The notes beneath the pieces are model-generated. The model ran no database searches. It was not told the DNA's origin and worked only from the letters and a program-made list of their open reading frames with translations. A stretch of 64,000 nt of DNA from Actinotalea caeni (GTDB lineage: Bacteria > Actinomycetota > Actinomycetes > Actinomycetales > Beutenbergiaceae): the NCBI RefSeq assembly GCF_009733795.1, contig NZ_WNXX01000011.1:62001-126000 (forward strand), in the 5' to 3' direction. This document shows, in pieces, positions 41,711-49,628 of the stretch (position 1 is the stretch's first letter; the number at the start of each line of letters is the position of its first letter). A program made the translations under genes and the position numbers.

Positions 41711-43366
41711 ATGTCACGATTTACCACGGCGAGCCGTCGCCAGTTCCTGCTCGGCGGCGCCGCGCTCGGCGCGACCGGGTTCCTGGCCGCGTGCGGCGGG
41801 GGCAACGGTGGCACGGGTGCCGGCCCGACCGACGGCGGCGGCAACGAGCCCTCCGGGTGGGACTGGCCGGCGTACCAGGCGTTCACCGGTCCGCAGCCCG
41901 ACCTGCCCGGCACCCAGGACGGCGTCAACGCCGGCTTCCTCGCCTACCCGGCTCTCGCCGACCTCGTCGACACCGTTAGCGAGGCGCCCGGCGACGGCCA
42001 ACCCGTCACCGCGATGACGCCGAACTACAACCGGCAGCCGCTCGACATGGACCGCAACCCGTTCTGGCAGGGCCTCAACGAGCGGCTCGGCTCGGTCCTC
42101 GACGTGCGGATGGTGCCGGGCGCCGACTACTCGAACGTCTTCGCGACCACGGTCGCCAGCGGCGAGATGCCCGACCTGTTCACGCTGTACGCCTCGCCGC
42201 GGCTGCCGGAGTTCCTGCAGTCGCAGGCCCTCGACCTCACCGACCACCTGGCGGGCGACGCGATCCTCGCCTACCCGAACCTCGCGGCGATCCCGACCTC
42301 GGCCTGGCAGTACTCGGTCTTCGGCGGCCGGATCTACACGATCCCGCTGTTCCGCGGGCTGCGCACGTCGTGGGCGCTGATCCAGCGGTCGGACCTCATG
42401 GAGCAGATGGGGCTCAACCCCGAGCCGCAGAGCTTCGAGGAGCTGCTGGAGGTCGCGAAGGAGTTCACCGACCCCTCCCAGAACCGGTGGGCGTTCTCCG
42501 ACTTCCCGGCCGACTTCCTGCGGCAGACCCTCGGCATCCCGAACGGCTGGGGCCTCGAGGGCGACACGATCACCTCGGCACTGACCGACGAGCGGCAGAT
42601 GGACTTCTTCGAGGCCGGGCTGCGGCTGATGGAGGCGGGCGTCGTGCACCCGGAGGCGTTCGACGACTCCGGTCGCAAGTCCCGGCTGTCGGAGGGTCAG
42701 GCACTGTTCGCGCAGGACGGCCTCGGCGGCTGGAACGCGTTCTACTCCACGGCGACGAACAACTTCCCGGAGATCGCCGAGACGTTCGACATCGACGGCA
42801 CCAAGATGTTCGACTTCGCCGACGGCTACACCGGCCGCCCGTGGCGCGCGGCCGACGTGCTCGAGCAGTGCGTCGTCGGCGCGAGCGCGGAGTCGCGCAT
42901 CGAGGCCGTGCTGGGCGTCGCGAACTGGCTGGCCGCGCCGATCGGGTCGACCGAGAAGTTGTACCAGACCTACGGCGTCGAGGGCGAGCAGTTCGAGATG
43001 GTCGACGGCGCGCCCAAGCGCACCGAGGCCGGCGGCGACCAGTGGCTGAACCTGCAGCTGCTGGTGTCGGCACCGTTCGCGGTCGAGGACGCGCTGCACC
43101 CGCACGCCGTCGAGCGGCTGCACGCGTTCCAGACCTACCTGGCCGAGAACGCGATCCGCAGCGCGGCCGACGGGCTCTACTCCGAGACCCTCGTCTCCGA
43201 CGGCGGCGTCGCGGAGACGACCTTCAAGGACCTCACGAACGACATCGTGCAGGGCCGCCGCAGCGTCGACGAGTGGACCCGCGAGGTCGACGACTTCATG
43301 CTCTCCACCGGTCAGCAGATCATCGACGAGCTGACGCAGGCCCGCGAGGAGGCCGCCGACGCCTGA
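41711..43366 (+). CDS. Large solute-binding lipoprotein, LplA/YtcQ type
   Basis: 551 residues, well above the ~420 of ordinary sugar-binding proteins, as usual in the LplA/YtcQ branch. The N-terminus has a twin-arginine-like stretch (SRRQFLLGGAALGA) followed by lipobox LAACGG, so it may be exported folded by Tat and lipidated. The body holds NYNRQPLDMDRNPFWQ and YASPRLPEFLQS. It is the last gene of the importer operon; a GGAGAGA ribosome site precedes ATG 41711 and a strong terminator follows. The ligand is probably an oligosaccharide released by the enzymes of this locus. Confidence 0.93.
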   Translation: MSRFTTASRRQFLLGGAALGATGFLAACGGGNGGTGAGPTDGGGNEPSGWDWPAYQAFTGPQPDLPGTQDGVNAGFLAYPALADLVDTVSEAPGDGQPVTAMTPNYNRQPLDMDRNPFWQGLNERLGSVLDVRMVPGADYSNVFATTVASGEMPDLFTLYASPRLPEFLQSQALDLTDHLAGDAILAYPNLAAIPTSAWQYSVFGGRIYTIPLFRGLRTSWALIQRSDLMEQMGLNPEPQSFEELLEVAKEFTDPSQNRWAFSDFPADFLRQTLGIPNGWGLEGDTITSALTDERQMDFFEAGLRLMEAGVVHPEAFDDSGRKSRLSEGQALFAQDGLGGWNAFYSTATNNFPEIAETFDIDGTKMFDFADGYTGRPWRAADVLEQCVVGASAESRIEAVLGVANWLAAPIGSTEKLYQTYGVEGEQFEMVDGAPKRTEAGGDQWLNLQLLVSAPFAVEDALHPHAVERLHAFQTYLAENAIRSAADGLYSETLVSDGGVAETTFKDLTNDIVQGRRSVDEWTREVDDFMLSTGQQIIDELTQAREEAADA

Positions 43367-43397
43367 GCCGTCCGCGTCGCACGCGCGGGCTCCCTGC

Positions 43398-43446
43398 GAC
43401 GGGCGGGTGCCGCCACCGACCATCCCGGTGGTGGCGCCCGCCCGTC
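43398..43446 (+). terminator. Long hairpin terminator after the Lpl-type importer
   Basis: A stem of about 20 pairs, with G-U wobbles, runs from GACGGGCGGG (43398) to CCCGCCCGTC (ending 43446) around a short loop near 43420. It lies between the binding-protein stop and the tag gene. Confidence 0.8.
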
Positions 43447-43466
43447 GTCGTGTCGGCGACGGCGCC

Positions 43467-43481
43467 TAGGGTGCGGCCATG
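43467..43481 (+). promoter_or_regulatory. Leaderless-type -10 box of tag
   Basis: TAGGGT (43467-43472) lies six bases before the ATG at 43479. Confidence 0.6.
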
Positions 43482-44042
43482 ACCTTCCGCTGCTTCGGCA
43501 CCGGCGACCCCCTGTACGAGACGTACCACGACACCGAGTGGGGCGTGCCGCCCGAGCCCACGCCCGACGAGCGCGAGCTGTTCGAGCGCGTCAGCCTCGA
43601 GGCCTTCCAGTCCGGGCTGTCGTGGATCACGATCCTGCGCAAGCGCGAGGCGTTCCGGGCCGGGTTCGCCGGGTTCGACCCGGAGGCGGTCGCGAGCTTC
43701 GGCGATGCCGACGTCGAGCGGCTGCTCGCCGACGCCGGCATCGTGCGCAACCGCGCGAAGATCGAGGCGACGATCGCCAACGCCCGGGCGCTGCGAGCGA
43801 TGCACGAGCGCGGCGAGCGGCTGGCGGACGTGTTCGAGGCGCACCGGCCCGCACCCCGCGCGCAGCGGCTCAGCCGGCTCGACGCGCTGCCGGCCTCGAC
43901 GCCGGAGTCGACCGCCCTCGCGAAGGACCTGCGGCGGCGCGGCTTCCGTTTCGTGGGGCCGACGACGGCCTACGCCGCGATGCAGGCACTGGGCTACGTC
44001 GACGACCACCTGGCCGAGTGCGTCGTGGTCGTCGGACGGTAG
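43479..44042 (+). CDS. tag: DNA-3-methyladenine glycosylase I
   Basis: Base excision repair enzyme of 187 residues that removes 3-methyladenine. The family opening RCFGTGDPLYETYHDTEWG is present (in E. coli RCGWV...YHDNEWG); LEAFQSGLSWITILRKREAF is the catalytic helix region with the conserved glutamate; IVRNRAKIEATIANA follows; and FVGPTTAYAAMQALG is near the end. The usual N-terminal zinc cysteine survives as C5; the C-terminal ligands of the E. coli enzyme cannot be matched, since the protein ends in VVVVGR. Leaderless promoter TAGGGT six bases upstream. Confidence 0.93.
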   Translation: MTFRCFGTGDPLYETYHDTEWGVPPEPTPDERELFERVSLEAFQSGLSWITILRKREAFRAGFAGFDPEAVASFGDADVERLLADAGIVRNRAKIEATIANARALRAMHERGERLADVFEAHRPAPRAQRLSRLDALPASTPESTALAKDLRRRGFRFVGPTTAYAAMQALGYVDDHLAECVVVVGR

Positions 44043-44130
44043 CGGCCGACGGACCGAAGTCCCGGACCGCCGTGGCACCGATGCCCTAGCCTTCGAGACC
44101 TCCCCTTCGTCGAGTCGTGGTGGGCTGGGC

Positions 44131-46176
44131 ATGGACGCTGTCAGCACGGAACGGATCCGGGACGTCGCGCTGCTGGGGCACGGCGGCGTGGGCAAGACGA
44201 CGCTGGTGGAGGCGCTGCTGCACCGCGCCGGGGTGATCGGGCGGATGGGCCGTGTCGAGGACGGCACGACGACGTGCGACACCGAGCCGGAGGCCCAGCG
44301 ACGGTGCATGTCGCTCGGGGTCGCGGTCGCGCCCTTCGACTGGGCCGTCGACGGCGTCGCGCACCGCGTCAACCTGCTCGACACCCCCGGTCACGACGAC
44401 TTCGTGGCCGCGGCGACGTCCGCGCTGGACGTCGTCGATCTCGCGCTGCTGGTCGTCAGCGCGACCGACGGCGTCGAGCCGGGCACCGAGCGCGCGTGGG
44501 CGGCGTGCGAGGCGGCCGGTGTGCCGCGGCTGGTGTTCGTCACCAAGGAGGACAAGCAGAACGCCGACTTCCACGCCGTGCTGGACCAGCTGCGCGACCG
44601 CTTCGGTGCGGCCGTGCACGCGCTCGAGCTGCCGATCGGTGAGGAGTCCGCGTTCCACGGCGTCGCCGACCTGCTCACCGACACCGACACCGCCTACGAC
44701 GACGACGGCACCACCCACCCGATCGAGCCGCCGGCCGACCTCGCCTCGGAGCAGCACGAGCTCCACGACGCGCTGGTCGAGGACGTCGTCACCGACGACG
44801 ACGACCAGCTGGAGCGGTACCTCGCGGGCGACGTCCCCGCGCCCCCGGAGCTGGAGCGCACGCTCGCGCACGAGGTGCTGACCGGGGCGATCGTGCCGGT
44901 GCTCGTCGGCTCGGCGGTCACCGGCGTGGGTGTCGACAAGCTCGCGGACGCGATCGTGCGCCTCGGGCCCCCGCCCCGACCGGCACGGATCCTGGTGGGC
45001 GGTCAGGAGACCGAGGTGCCGGCCGACCCCGCCGGCGAGCCGCTCGTGCACGTGTTCCGCACGATCGCCGAGGAGTTCGTCGGCCAGATCTCGCTGCTCA
45101 AGGTGCTCTCGGGCACGCTGCGACCCGACGACCGCCTCACCAACGCCGCCACTGGCGCCGAGGAGCGGCTGCACGGGCCGTTCCGGCTGCGCGGCAAGGA
45201 GCACCTCGTCGCGAGCGCGGCACCCGCGGGCGACCTGGTCGCGGTCGCGAAGCTGACCGGCTCCCCCGCGGGCACGCTGCTCGCACGCCCGGGTCGGCCG
45301 GTCGCGCTGCCCGGCGCGCCGCCGCCCCCGCCCGCCTACACGATCGCCGTCCGGGCGGCGAGCCCGTCGGACGAGGACAAGCTGTCCGACGCGCTGCGCC
45401 GGCTCGTCGCGGAGGACACCGCGCTGCGGGTGGAGACGCAGCCCGAGACCGGGCAGGTGCTGCTGCACGGCAGCGGCGACACCCACGTCCAGGTCGCGAT
45501 CGAGCGGCTGTCGCGCAAGTTCGGCGTCGCCGTCGAGCCCGAAGAGGTCCGGATCCCGTACCGGGAGACGATCAAGGCACCCGCGAGCGCCGAGGGCAAG
45601 CTGAAGAAGCAGTCGGGCGGCCACGGCCAGTTCGCCGTCGCGCAGCTGCGGGTCTCCCCCGCGCCGCGCGGCAGCGGGTTCACCTTCGTCGACAAGATCG
45701 TGGGGGGCGCGATCCCGCGCAACTACCTCCCCGCCGTCGAGAAGGGCATCGAGGAGGCGATGCGTGCCGGTGGCCCGCACGGGCACCCGGTGGTCGACGT
45801 CCAGGTCGAGTGCGTCGACGGCAAGTACCACTCCGTCGACTCCTCCGACATGGCGTTCCGCACCGCGGCCGCGCTCGGGCTCAAGGAGGCGCTCGCCGCC
45901 GCCGGGACCGTGGTGCTCGAGCCGATCTCGGCGCTGGTCGTGCGGGTGCCCGAGGGGCACCAGGGCGACGTGCTGGCCGACCTGGCGGCGCGGCGCGGGC
46001 GGGTGCAGCGCACCGACATGCTCGACGACGGCACCCACGAGATCGAGGCGCTCGTGCCCGCGTCGGAGCTGCGGCGCTACGTCATCGACCTGCGCTCGCT
46101 CACCGGCGGCCGCGGGACCTTCACGGTGACCCACGACCACTACGACGTGCTGCCCGACCACCTGCTGCCGGCCTGA
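44131..46176 (+). CDS. Elongation factor G-like protein EF-G2
   Basis: 681-residue translational GTPase of the EF-G2 type. The P-loop is GHGGVGKTT near residue 18; the DTPGHDDF switch II follows; and the base-recognition motif reads TKED instead of NKxD. Domains II (LVHVFRTIAEEFVGQISLL), III, IV (RIPYRETI, then GGHGQFA) and V (EPISALVVRVPEGHQGDVL) are all present. EF-G2 paralogues lack clear translocation activity and their role is uncertain. ATG at 44131 has no strong ribosome site; a TAGCCT box lies about 35 bases upstream. Not organised with tag in an obvious operon. Confidence 0.9.
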   Translation: MDAVSTERIRDVALLGHGGVGKTTLVEALLHRAGVIGRMGRVEDGTTTCDTEPEAQRRCMSLGVAVAPFDWAVDGVAHRVNLLDTPGHDDFVAAATSALDVVDLALLVVSATDGVEPGTERAWAACEAAGVPRLVFVTKEDKQNADFHAVLDQLRDRFGAAVHALELPIGEESAFHGVADLLTDTDTAYDDDGTTHPIEPPADLASEQHELHDALVEDVVTDDDDQLERYLAGDVPAPPELERTLAHEVLTGAIVPVLVGSAVTGVGVDKLADAIVRLGPPPRPARILVGGQETEVPADPAGEPLVHVFRTIAEEFVGQISLLKVLSGTLRPDDRLTNAATGAEERLHGPFRLRGKEHLVASAAPAGDLVAVAKLTGSPAGTLLARPGRPVALPGAPPPPPAYTIAVRAASPSDEDKLSDALRRLVAEDTALRVETQPETGQVLLHGSGDTHVQVAIERLSRKFGVAVEPEEVRIPYRETIKAPASAEGKLKKQSGGHGQFAVAQLRVSPAPRGSGFTFVDKIVGGAIPRNYLPAVEKGIEEAMRAGGPHGHPVVDVQVECVDGKYHSVDSSDMAFRTAAALGLKEALAAAGTVVLEPISALVVRVPEGHQGDVLADLAARRGRVQRTDMLDDGTHEIEALVPASELRRYVIDLRSLTGGRGTFTVTHDHYDVLPDHLLPA

Positions 46177-46278
46177 GAGCGGTCGCGGCGGAGACATCTC
46201 CCCATCACCCGGCCGCGACGCGGCCCCGGCCGGTGTGCTAGTCCTGTCGGGTACGCCGCCCGCTGCGCCCGGAGAACC

Positions 46279-46743
46279 ATGACACCCGTCCGCGTCACCG
46301 CCCACACGATGGGTGCCACCGTCTTCCAGATCACGCCCGCCACGCTCGAGTGGACGCCGCAGGGGACTCTCCGCGTCACGCAGACACCGCCGGGCCAGCC
46401 GCCCGTCGTCGTGCTCGACACGCCGCCCGCCGGGCTGCGGGCGGTCACCAGCTACACGGCCAACCAGGCGAGCTTGGTGATCAAGCCGGTCGAGGGCAAG
46501 CCCGTGAAGCTGTCGCTGCTGGGCAGCATGCTGGCGCCCGAGCCGCACGAGTCCGCCGACGCCTACGCCCGCCGCGCGGCGGCGACCGGTGTGCCGCCGC
46601 AGCAGTGGTGGGAGGAGAGCCTCGCCGCCAGCGGCGTGAAGATCGCTCGGTGGGGGTGGGGCAAGACCTGGGCGATCGCGGGTGGCATCGTCGGCGGCAT
46701 CATCGTCCTCGCCGCCGTCATCGCGCTGCTCGACCTCGTCTGA
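46279..46743 (+). CDS. Membrane-anchored hypothetical protein
   Basis: 154 residues. The first ~90 residues form a beta-rich soluble domain (TVFQITPATLEWTPQGTLRV, LVIKPVEGKPVKLSLLG) that could resemble a PH-like fold. A helical linker with QQWWEESLAASG follows, and one membrane helix ends the protein (IAGGIVGGIIVLAAVIALLD). It is thus a tail-anchored protein with the soluble part in the cytoplasm. No family recognised. It lies between EF-G2 and the first T7SS-region genes and may belong to either neighbour. Confidence 0.8.
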   Translation: MTPVRVTAHTMGATVFQITPATLEWTPQGTLRVTQTPPGQPPVVVLDTPPAGLRAVTSYTANQASLVIKPVEGKPVKLSLLGSMLAPEPHESADAYARRAAATGVPPQQWWEESLAASGVKIARWGWGKTWAIAGGIVGGIIVLAAVIALLDLV

Positions 46744-46831
46744 CGGGGGGCGCCGAGGAGGCGCTCGCCGCGCCGCGGACCGCTGCACCGGCCGGGCACG
46801 AGGCTCGGTCACGATCACGAGGGGGAGATCG

Positions 46832-47773
46832 ATGAGACGACCGGTCGTCGCCGCGCTCGCGGCGCTCGCCACCCTGCTGACGACGGCATCGGCGTGCCGG
46901 CCGGAGGACCCGGAGCCCACCGGCGCCGAGCCCACGGCGGAGCCGACCGGGCCCACCGAGACCGAGGAGCCCACCACGCCCGAGCCGCTCGACCCGACGA
47001 CGGTCGACCTCGGCAACCGGGTGTGGACCTACGAGGACGCCTGGACGGCGCCGTTCGAGGTGCCGCTGGAGGACGGCGTCGCCGAGGGCGAGTGGGACCT
47101 CGCGGGCGAGGGGCCGATGGTCTACGACGAGGCCCAGCGTGTCGTCGTCGACATGGACGGCGACGACGACCTGGACGTCGTCGCGCCGCTGACGTATCAG
47201 GAGCAGCTCGGCGGCTACCCCTGGACGAGCTGGTTCGTGTGGCTCAACGACGGCACGGACCTCGTCCAGATGCCGTACGCGATCGCGCACCAGGCGCGCT
47301 GCGTCGCGACCGTCGAGGCGGTCGAGCCGGCGGGCGACGGCCCCGGCGTGCGCATCGACCGGCTGATCATGGACCTCGGGGCGGAGTGCGCCGCGACGCC
47401 GACCGTCGAGGCCGACCGCACGGTGGTCGTCGAGCACGACGAGAACGGCGACCCGTGGCCGGTGCAGATCGACCCGGGCCGGTTCTGGGGCGGGCTGTGC
47501 GTCGGCATCGGCAGCGAGAGCTCCGAGGGCGAGCACGAGCAGGACGTGCAGGACAACGGGCCGTTCCCGCTGGACGAGGCGGTGGTGGCACCCGGTCTGG
47601 GGCCGGTCGAGCCGCCGGCCTCGGAGGAGACGATCGACCTCCTCAGCAGCGACAGCGACGCCTGGTACGGCGACCTCGACGGCTGGCGGTTCGCGGGGAT
47701 CACCTTCCTGCGGGACGGCGCGCTGAGCACCTCGGCGGCCGACGAGCACTGCGCCTGGGCCCCGCAGGGCTGA
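46832..47773 (+). CDS. Lipoprotein of unknown function with DxDxD-type motif
   Basis: 313 residues. Signal peptide with lipobox ASAC near residue 22, then a threonine/proline/glutamate-rich linker. The extracellular domain has VDMDGDDDLDVVAPL, which looks like a calcium-binding FG-GAP/VCBS-type strand, and several cysteines (ARCVAT, GAECAAT, GLCVG, EHCAW) that could form disulphides. ATG at 46832 has a GGGGGAGA ribosome site. No function is recognised; as the gene in front of the type VII-like region it may be exported with it. Confidence 0.82.
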   Translation: MRRPVVAALAALATLLTTASACRPEDPEPTGAEPTAEPTGPTETEEPTTPEPLDPTTVDLGNRVWTYEDAWTAPFEVPLEDGVAEGEWDLAGEGPMVYDEAQRVVVDMDGDDDLDVVAPLTYQEQLGGYPWTSWFVWLNDGTDLVQMPYAIAHQARCVATVEAVEPAGDGPGVRIDRLIMDLGAECAATPTVEADRTVVVEHDENGDPWPVQIDPGRFWGGLCVGIGSESSEGEHEQDVQDNGPFPLDEAVVAPGLGPVEPPASEETIDLLSSDSDAWYGDLDGWRFAGITFLRDGALSTSAADEHCAWAPQG

Positions 47774-47778
47774 CACGG

Positions 47779-47831
47779 CGGAACCTTCCACCCGGCCACG
47801 GCTTCTCCATCGCCGTCCGGGCGCCGACGAT
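47779..47831 (+). promoter_or_regulatory. Shared T7SS-region promoter element, copy 1
   Basis: CGGAACCTTCCACCC (47779-47793), containing the inverted GGAA/TTCC pair, stands 46 bases before a GACGAT -10-like box (47826-47831) that precedes the WXG-headed gene at 47858. This copy has the weakest -10 of the four. Confidence 0.7.
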
Positions 47832-47857
47832 GGCGGCACCCGGACGAGGAGGAGACC

Positions 47858-48715
47858 ATGACCGCGGTGACCCACGGCGCCGACCCTGACGCCCTGCGGC
47901 TGCTCGCCGAGGAGATGCTGACCCTCGCCGAGGTCACGCTCGGCACCGGGCTGCGCACCCAGCAGCGCCTCGCCGAGCTGGGCTGGCACGGCCCGGACGC
48001 CGACCGTGCCCGGCAGCGGTGGGAGGTCGCCGAGCTCGCGCACGTGCGGGCGACGTCGCGCGCGCTCGCCGAGGCCGCCGGCCACGTGCTCGAGCAGGCG
48101 CGCGAGCAGGAGCAGGCGAGCGAGGCCACAGCGGCAGCGCCAGCGGTATCGGCCCCCGCCGCCCCGGCTGCCGCCCCGGCGGCGGGCACCGAGCGCTCGC
48201 TCGGCGAGCGGGCGCGCCTCCTCCTCGACGTGCTGGCGAACGGGCTGGAGCTGGCGCAGGTGGCGGCCGTCGCCGCCGCCGGCGGTCGACCCGCGCTGTC
48301 GATGACGCGCGGCCAGTACGAGCTGGTGAGCTCGCTCGTCGGCGCTGCCCGGCCGGGCGTCGGCGCCGTCGTCGGCACGGCCCGCACGCTCGGGTCGGCC
48401 CTCAACGTCTACGACACCGCGGCCGGCCTCGTGCGCGGCGACCCGGTGCAGGCGACCGGTGGCGCCGGCGGGCTCGCGGCCGGAGCGCTCGGCCCCGCCG
48501 TCGGCGCGGCCTGGGGTGTCGGGTGGACGGCCGGCGGCCTCGCCTACGAGGGCATGCAGGGCACCCGCTACGGCGACGCCGTCGAGCGCCGCAACGACGA
48601 GGCCTTCCGCACCCTGGGGGCGTTCGGGATGGCGCTCGTGCCGGGGAACCTCGCGCTCGGCGCGTGGGACGTGCTTACCGGCGGCGACGAGGACCCCGAC
48701 GGCGGCGGCCGCTGA
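47858..48715 (+). CDS. WXG-like N-terminal protein with hydrophobic C-terminal domain
   Basis: 285 residues. The N-terminal 100 residues are helical with a WXG-type turn (LGWHGPDADRARQRW, WHG at residues 43-45). An alanine/proline linker follows, then a glycine/alanine-rich hydrophobic domain (GGLAAGALGPAVGAAWGVGW) that could insert in a membrane. The layout, a WXG head on a long C-terminal domain, is that of type VII secretion substrates. ATG at 47858 has a GAGGAGGAGA ribosome site and the gene has its own copy of the shared promoter element. Function unknown; a secreted effector or a scaffold protein are both possible. Confidence 0.72.
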   Translation: MTAVTHGADPDALRLLAEEMLTLAEVTLGTGLRTQQRLAELGWHGPDADRARQRWEVAELAHVRATSRALAEAAGHVLEQAREQEQASEATAAAPAVSAPAAPAAAPAAGTERSLGERARLLLDVLANGLELAQVAAVAAAGGRPALSMTRGQYELVSSLVGAARPGVGAVVGTARTLGSALNVYDTAAGLVRGDPVQATGGAGGLAAGALGPAVGAAWGVGWTAGGLAYEGMQGTRYGDAVERRNDEAFRTLGAFGMALVPGNLALGAWDVLTGGDEDPDGGGR

Positions 48716-48724
48716 GCCCCACCC

Positions 48725-48920
48725 GGTTTCACCGCACTTTGGAACACCCCCCACATTCACCGCACTTTGGAACACGCCCCGCTTTCACCGCACTTCGGAA
48801 CACCCCCCACTTTCACCGCACTTCTTGCCACGCCGCGGTTTCACCGCTGTTCGTGCCACCCAACGGTTTCACCGCTGTTCGTGCCACCCCACGGTTCCAC
48901 CGCACGTCGTGCCGCGGCGG
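48725..48920. repeat. 28-bp tandem repeat array, family A, locus 2 (seven copies)
   Basis: Seven head-to-tail units with an exact 28-base period; the TTTCACCG core recurs at 48727, 48755, 48783, 48811, 48839, 48867 and 48895 with small changes. The unit is the same as at 2855-2994 but in the opposite orientation. It fills the first half of the 376-base gap between the WXG-like gene and the HNH gene; the rest (to 49091) holds only a ribosome site. Confidence 0.9.
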
Positions 48921-49091
48921 CCGCCGCACGCCGCGCTGCCGGCGCGAGGGCTCCGACGGGACGCCGCGGCTCAAACCCGTTGCGGTGCGGGCGGGCGGCA
49001 GCGACGATCTGAACCGGTGGCGTCGTGCGGCACGTCGCCACCGCGGCAGCCCGGCGCTGCCATACCGTTGGCGAGCGGAGGGAGGTGCGGC

Positions 49092-49559
49092 ATGGCCGCG
49101 ATGGTCCTCATCTACAACGCGGGCGGCGTCGAGGTGCACGACGTCAAGCCGTTGCGCCACGTGATCACGATGCTGCACCGCGGCGTGGCCCGGGTGCTCG
49201 AGGCCGTCGACGGCGAGGCGTTCGGCCCGTACCAGCGGCCCCGCTCGGTGGAGCTCGTCCGCTACGTCTACGCCCGCTGGCGCTACGAGCGCACCGTCCC
49301 CGCCACGTACTCCTTCAAGGGTGTGCTGCGCCGCGACGGTTACACCTGCGCGTACTGCGGCGGCCCTGCCACCACGATCGACCACGTGGTGCCCCGCTGC
49401 CAGCAGGGCCCGTCGACCTGGACGAACTCGGTCGCCGCATGCCGCACGTGCAACGAGCGCAAGGGCGGTCGCACCCCGGAGGAGGCGGGCATGCCGCTGC
49501 TGTGGGCGCCGACGCAGCCCGGCGCGCGCACCGTGCACAGGCGGCACGCGGTCGCCTAG
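49092..49559 (+). CDS. HNH endonuclease
   Basis: 155 residues. The HNH/zinc core is complete: CAYCGG, TIDHVVPRCQQG, WTNSVAACRTCNERKGGRTP. The N-terminal part (MVLIYNAGGVEVHDVKPLRH) is that of the widespread actinobacterial stand-alone HNH proteins, so it is a chromosomal nuclease of unknown role rather than an intron product. ATG at 49092 has a GGAGGTG ribosome site. It lies inside the type VII-like region but between repeat arrays, and a link with secretion is not shown. Confidence 0.9.
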   Translation: MAAMVLIYNAGGVEVHDVKPLRHVITMLHRGVARVLEAVDGEAFGPYQRPRSVELVRYVYARWRYERTVPATYSFKGVLRRDGYTCAYCGGPATTIDHVVPRCQQGPSTWTNSVAACRTCNERKGGRTPEEAGMPLLWAPTQPGARTVHRRHAVA

Positions 49560-49628
49560 CGCCGCTGCGCCCTCCCGCGCCCGTCCCGGCTCCGCTAGCC
49601 TGCCAGCACCGACGACGGGGGAGGCCGG

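Noticed and set aside
46182-46219. GGAGACATCTCC palindrome before the gene at 46279, considered as a fifth member of the shared T7SS element
   Set aside because: It matches the 15-base element poorly and the distance to a TAGTCC-like box is 49 bases. It sits inside GTCGCGGC/GCCGCGAC arms and is more likely a weak terminator of the EF-G2 gene.
48725-48920. Regular 28-bp repeats resembling a CRISPR array
   Set aside because: The 28-base units are contiguous with no spacers, vary among themselves and have no cas genes nearby.
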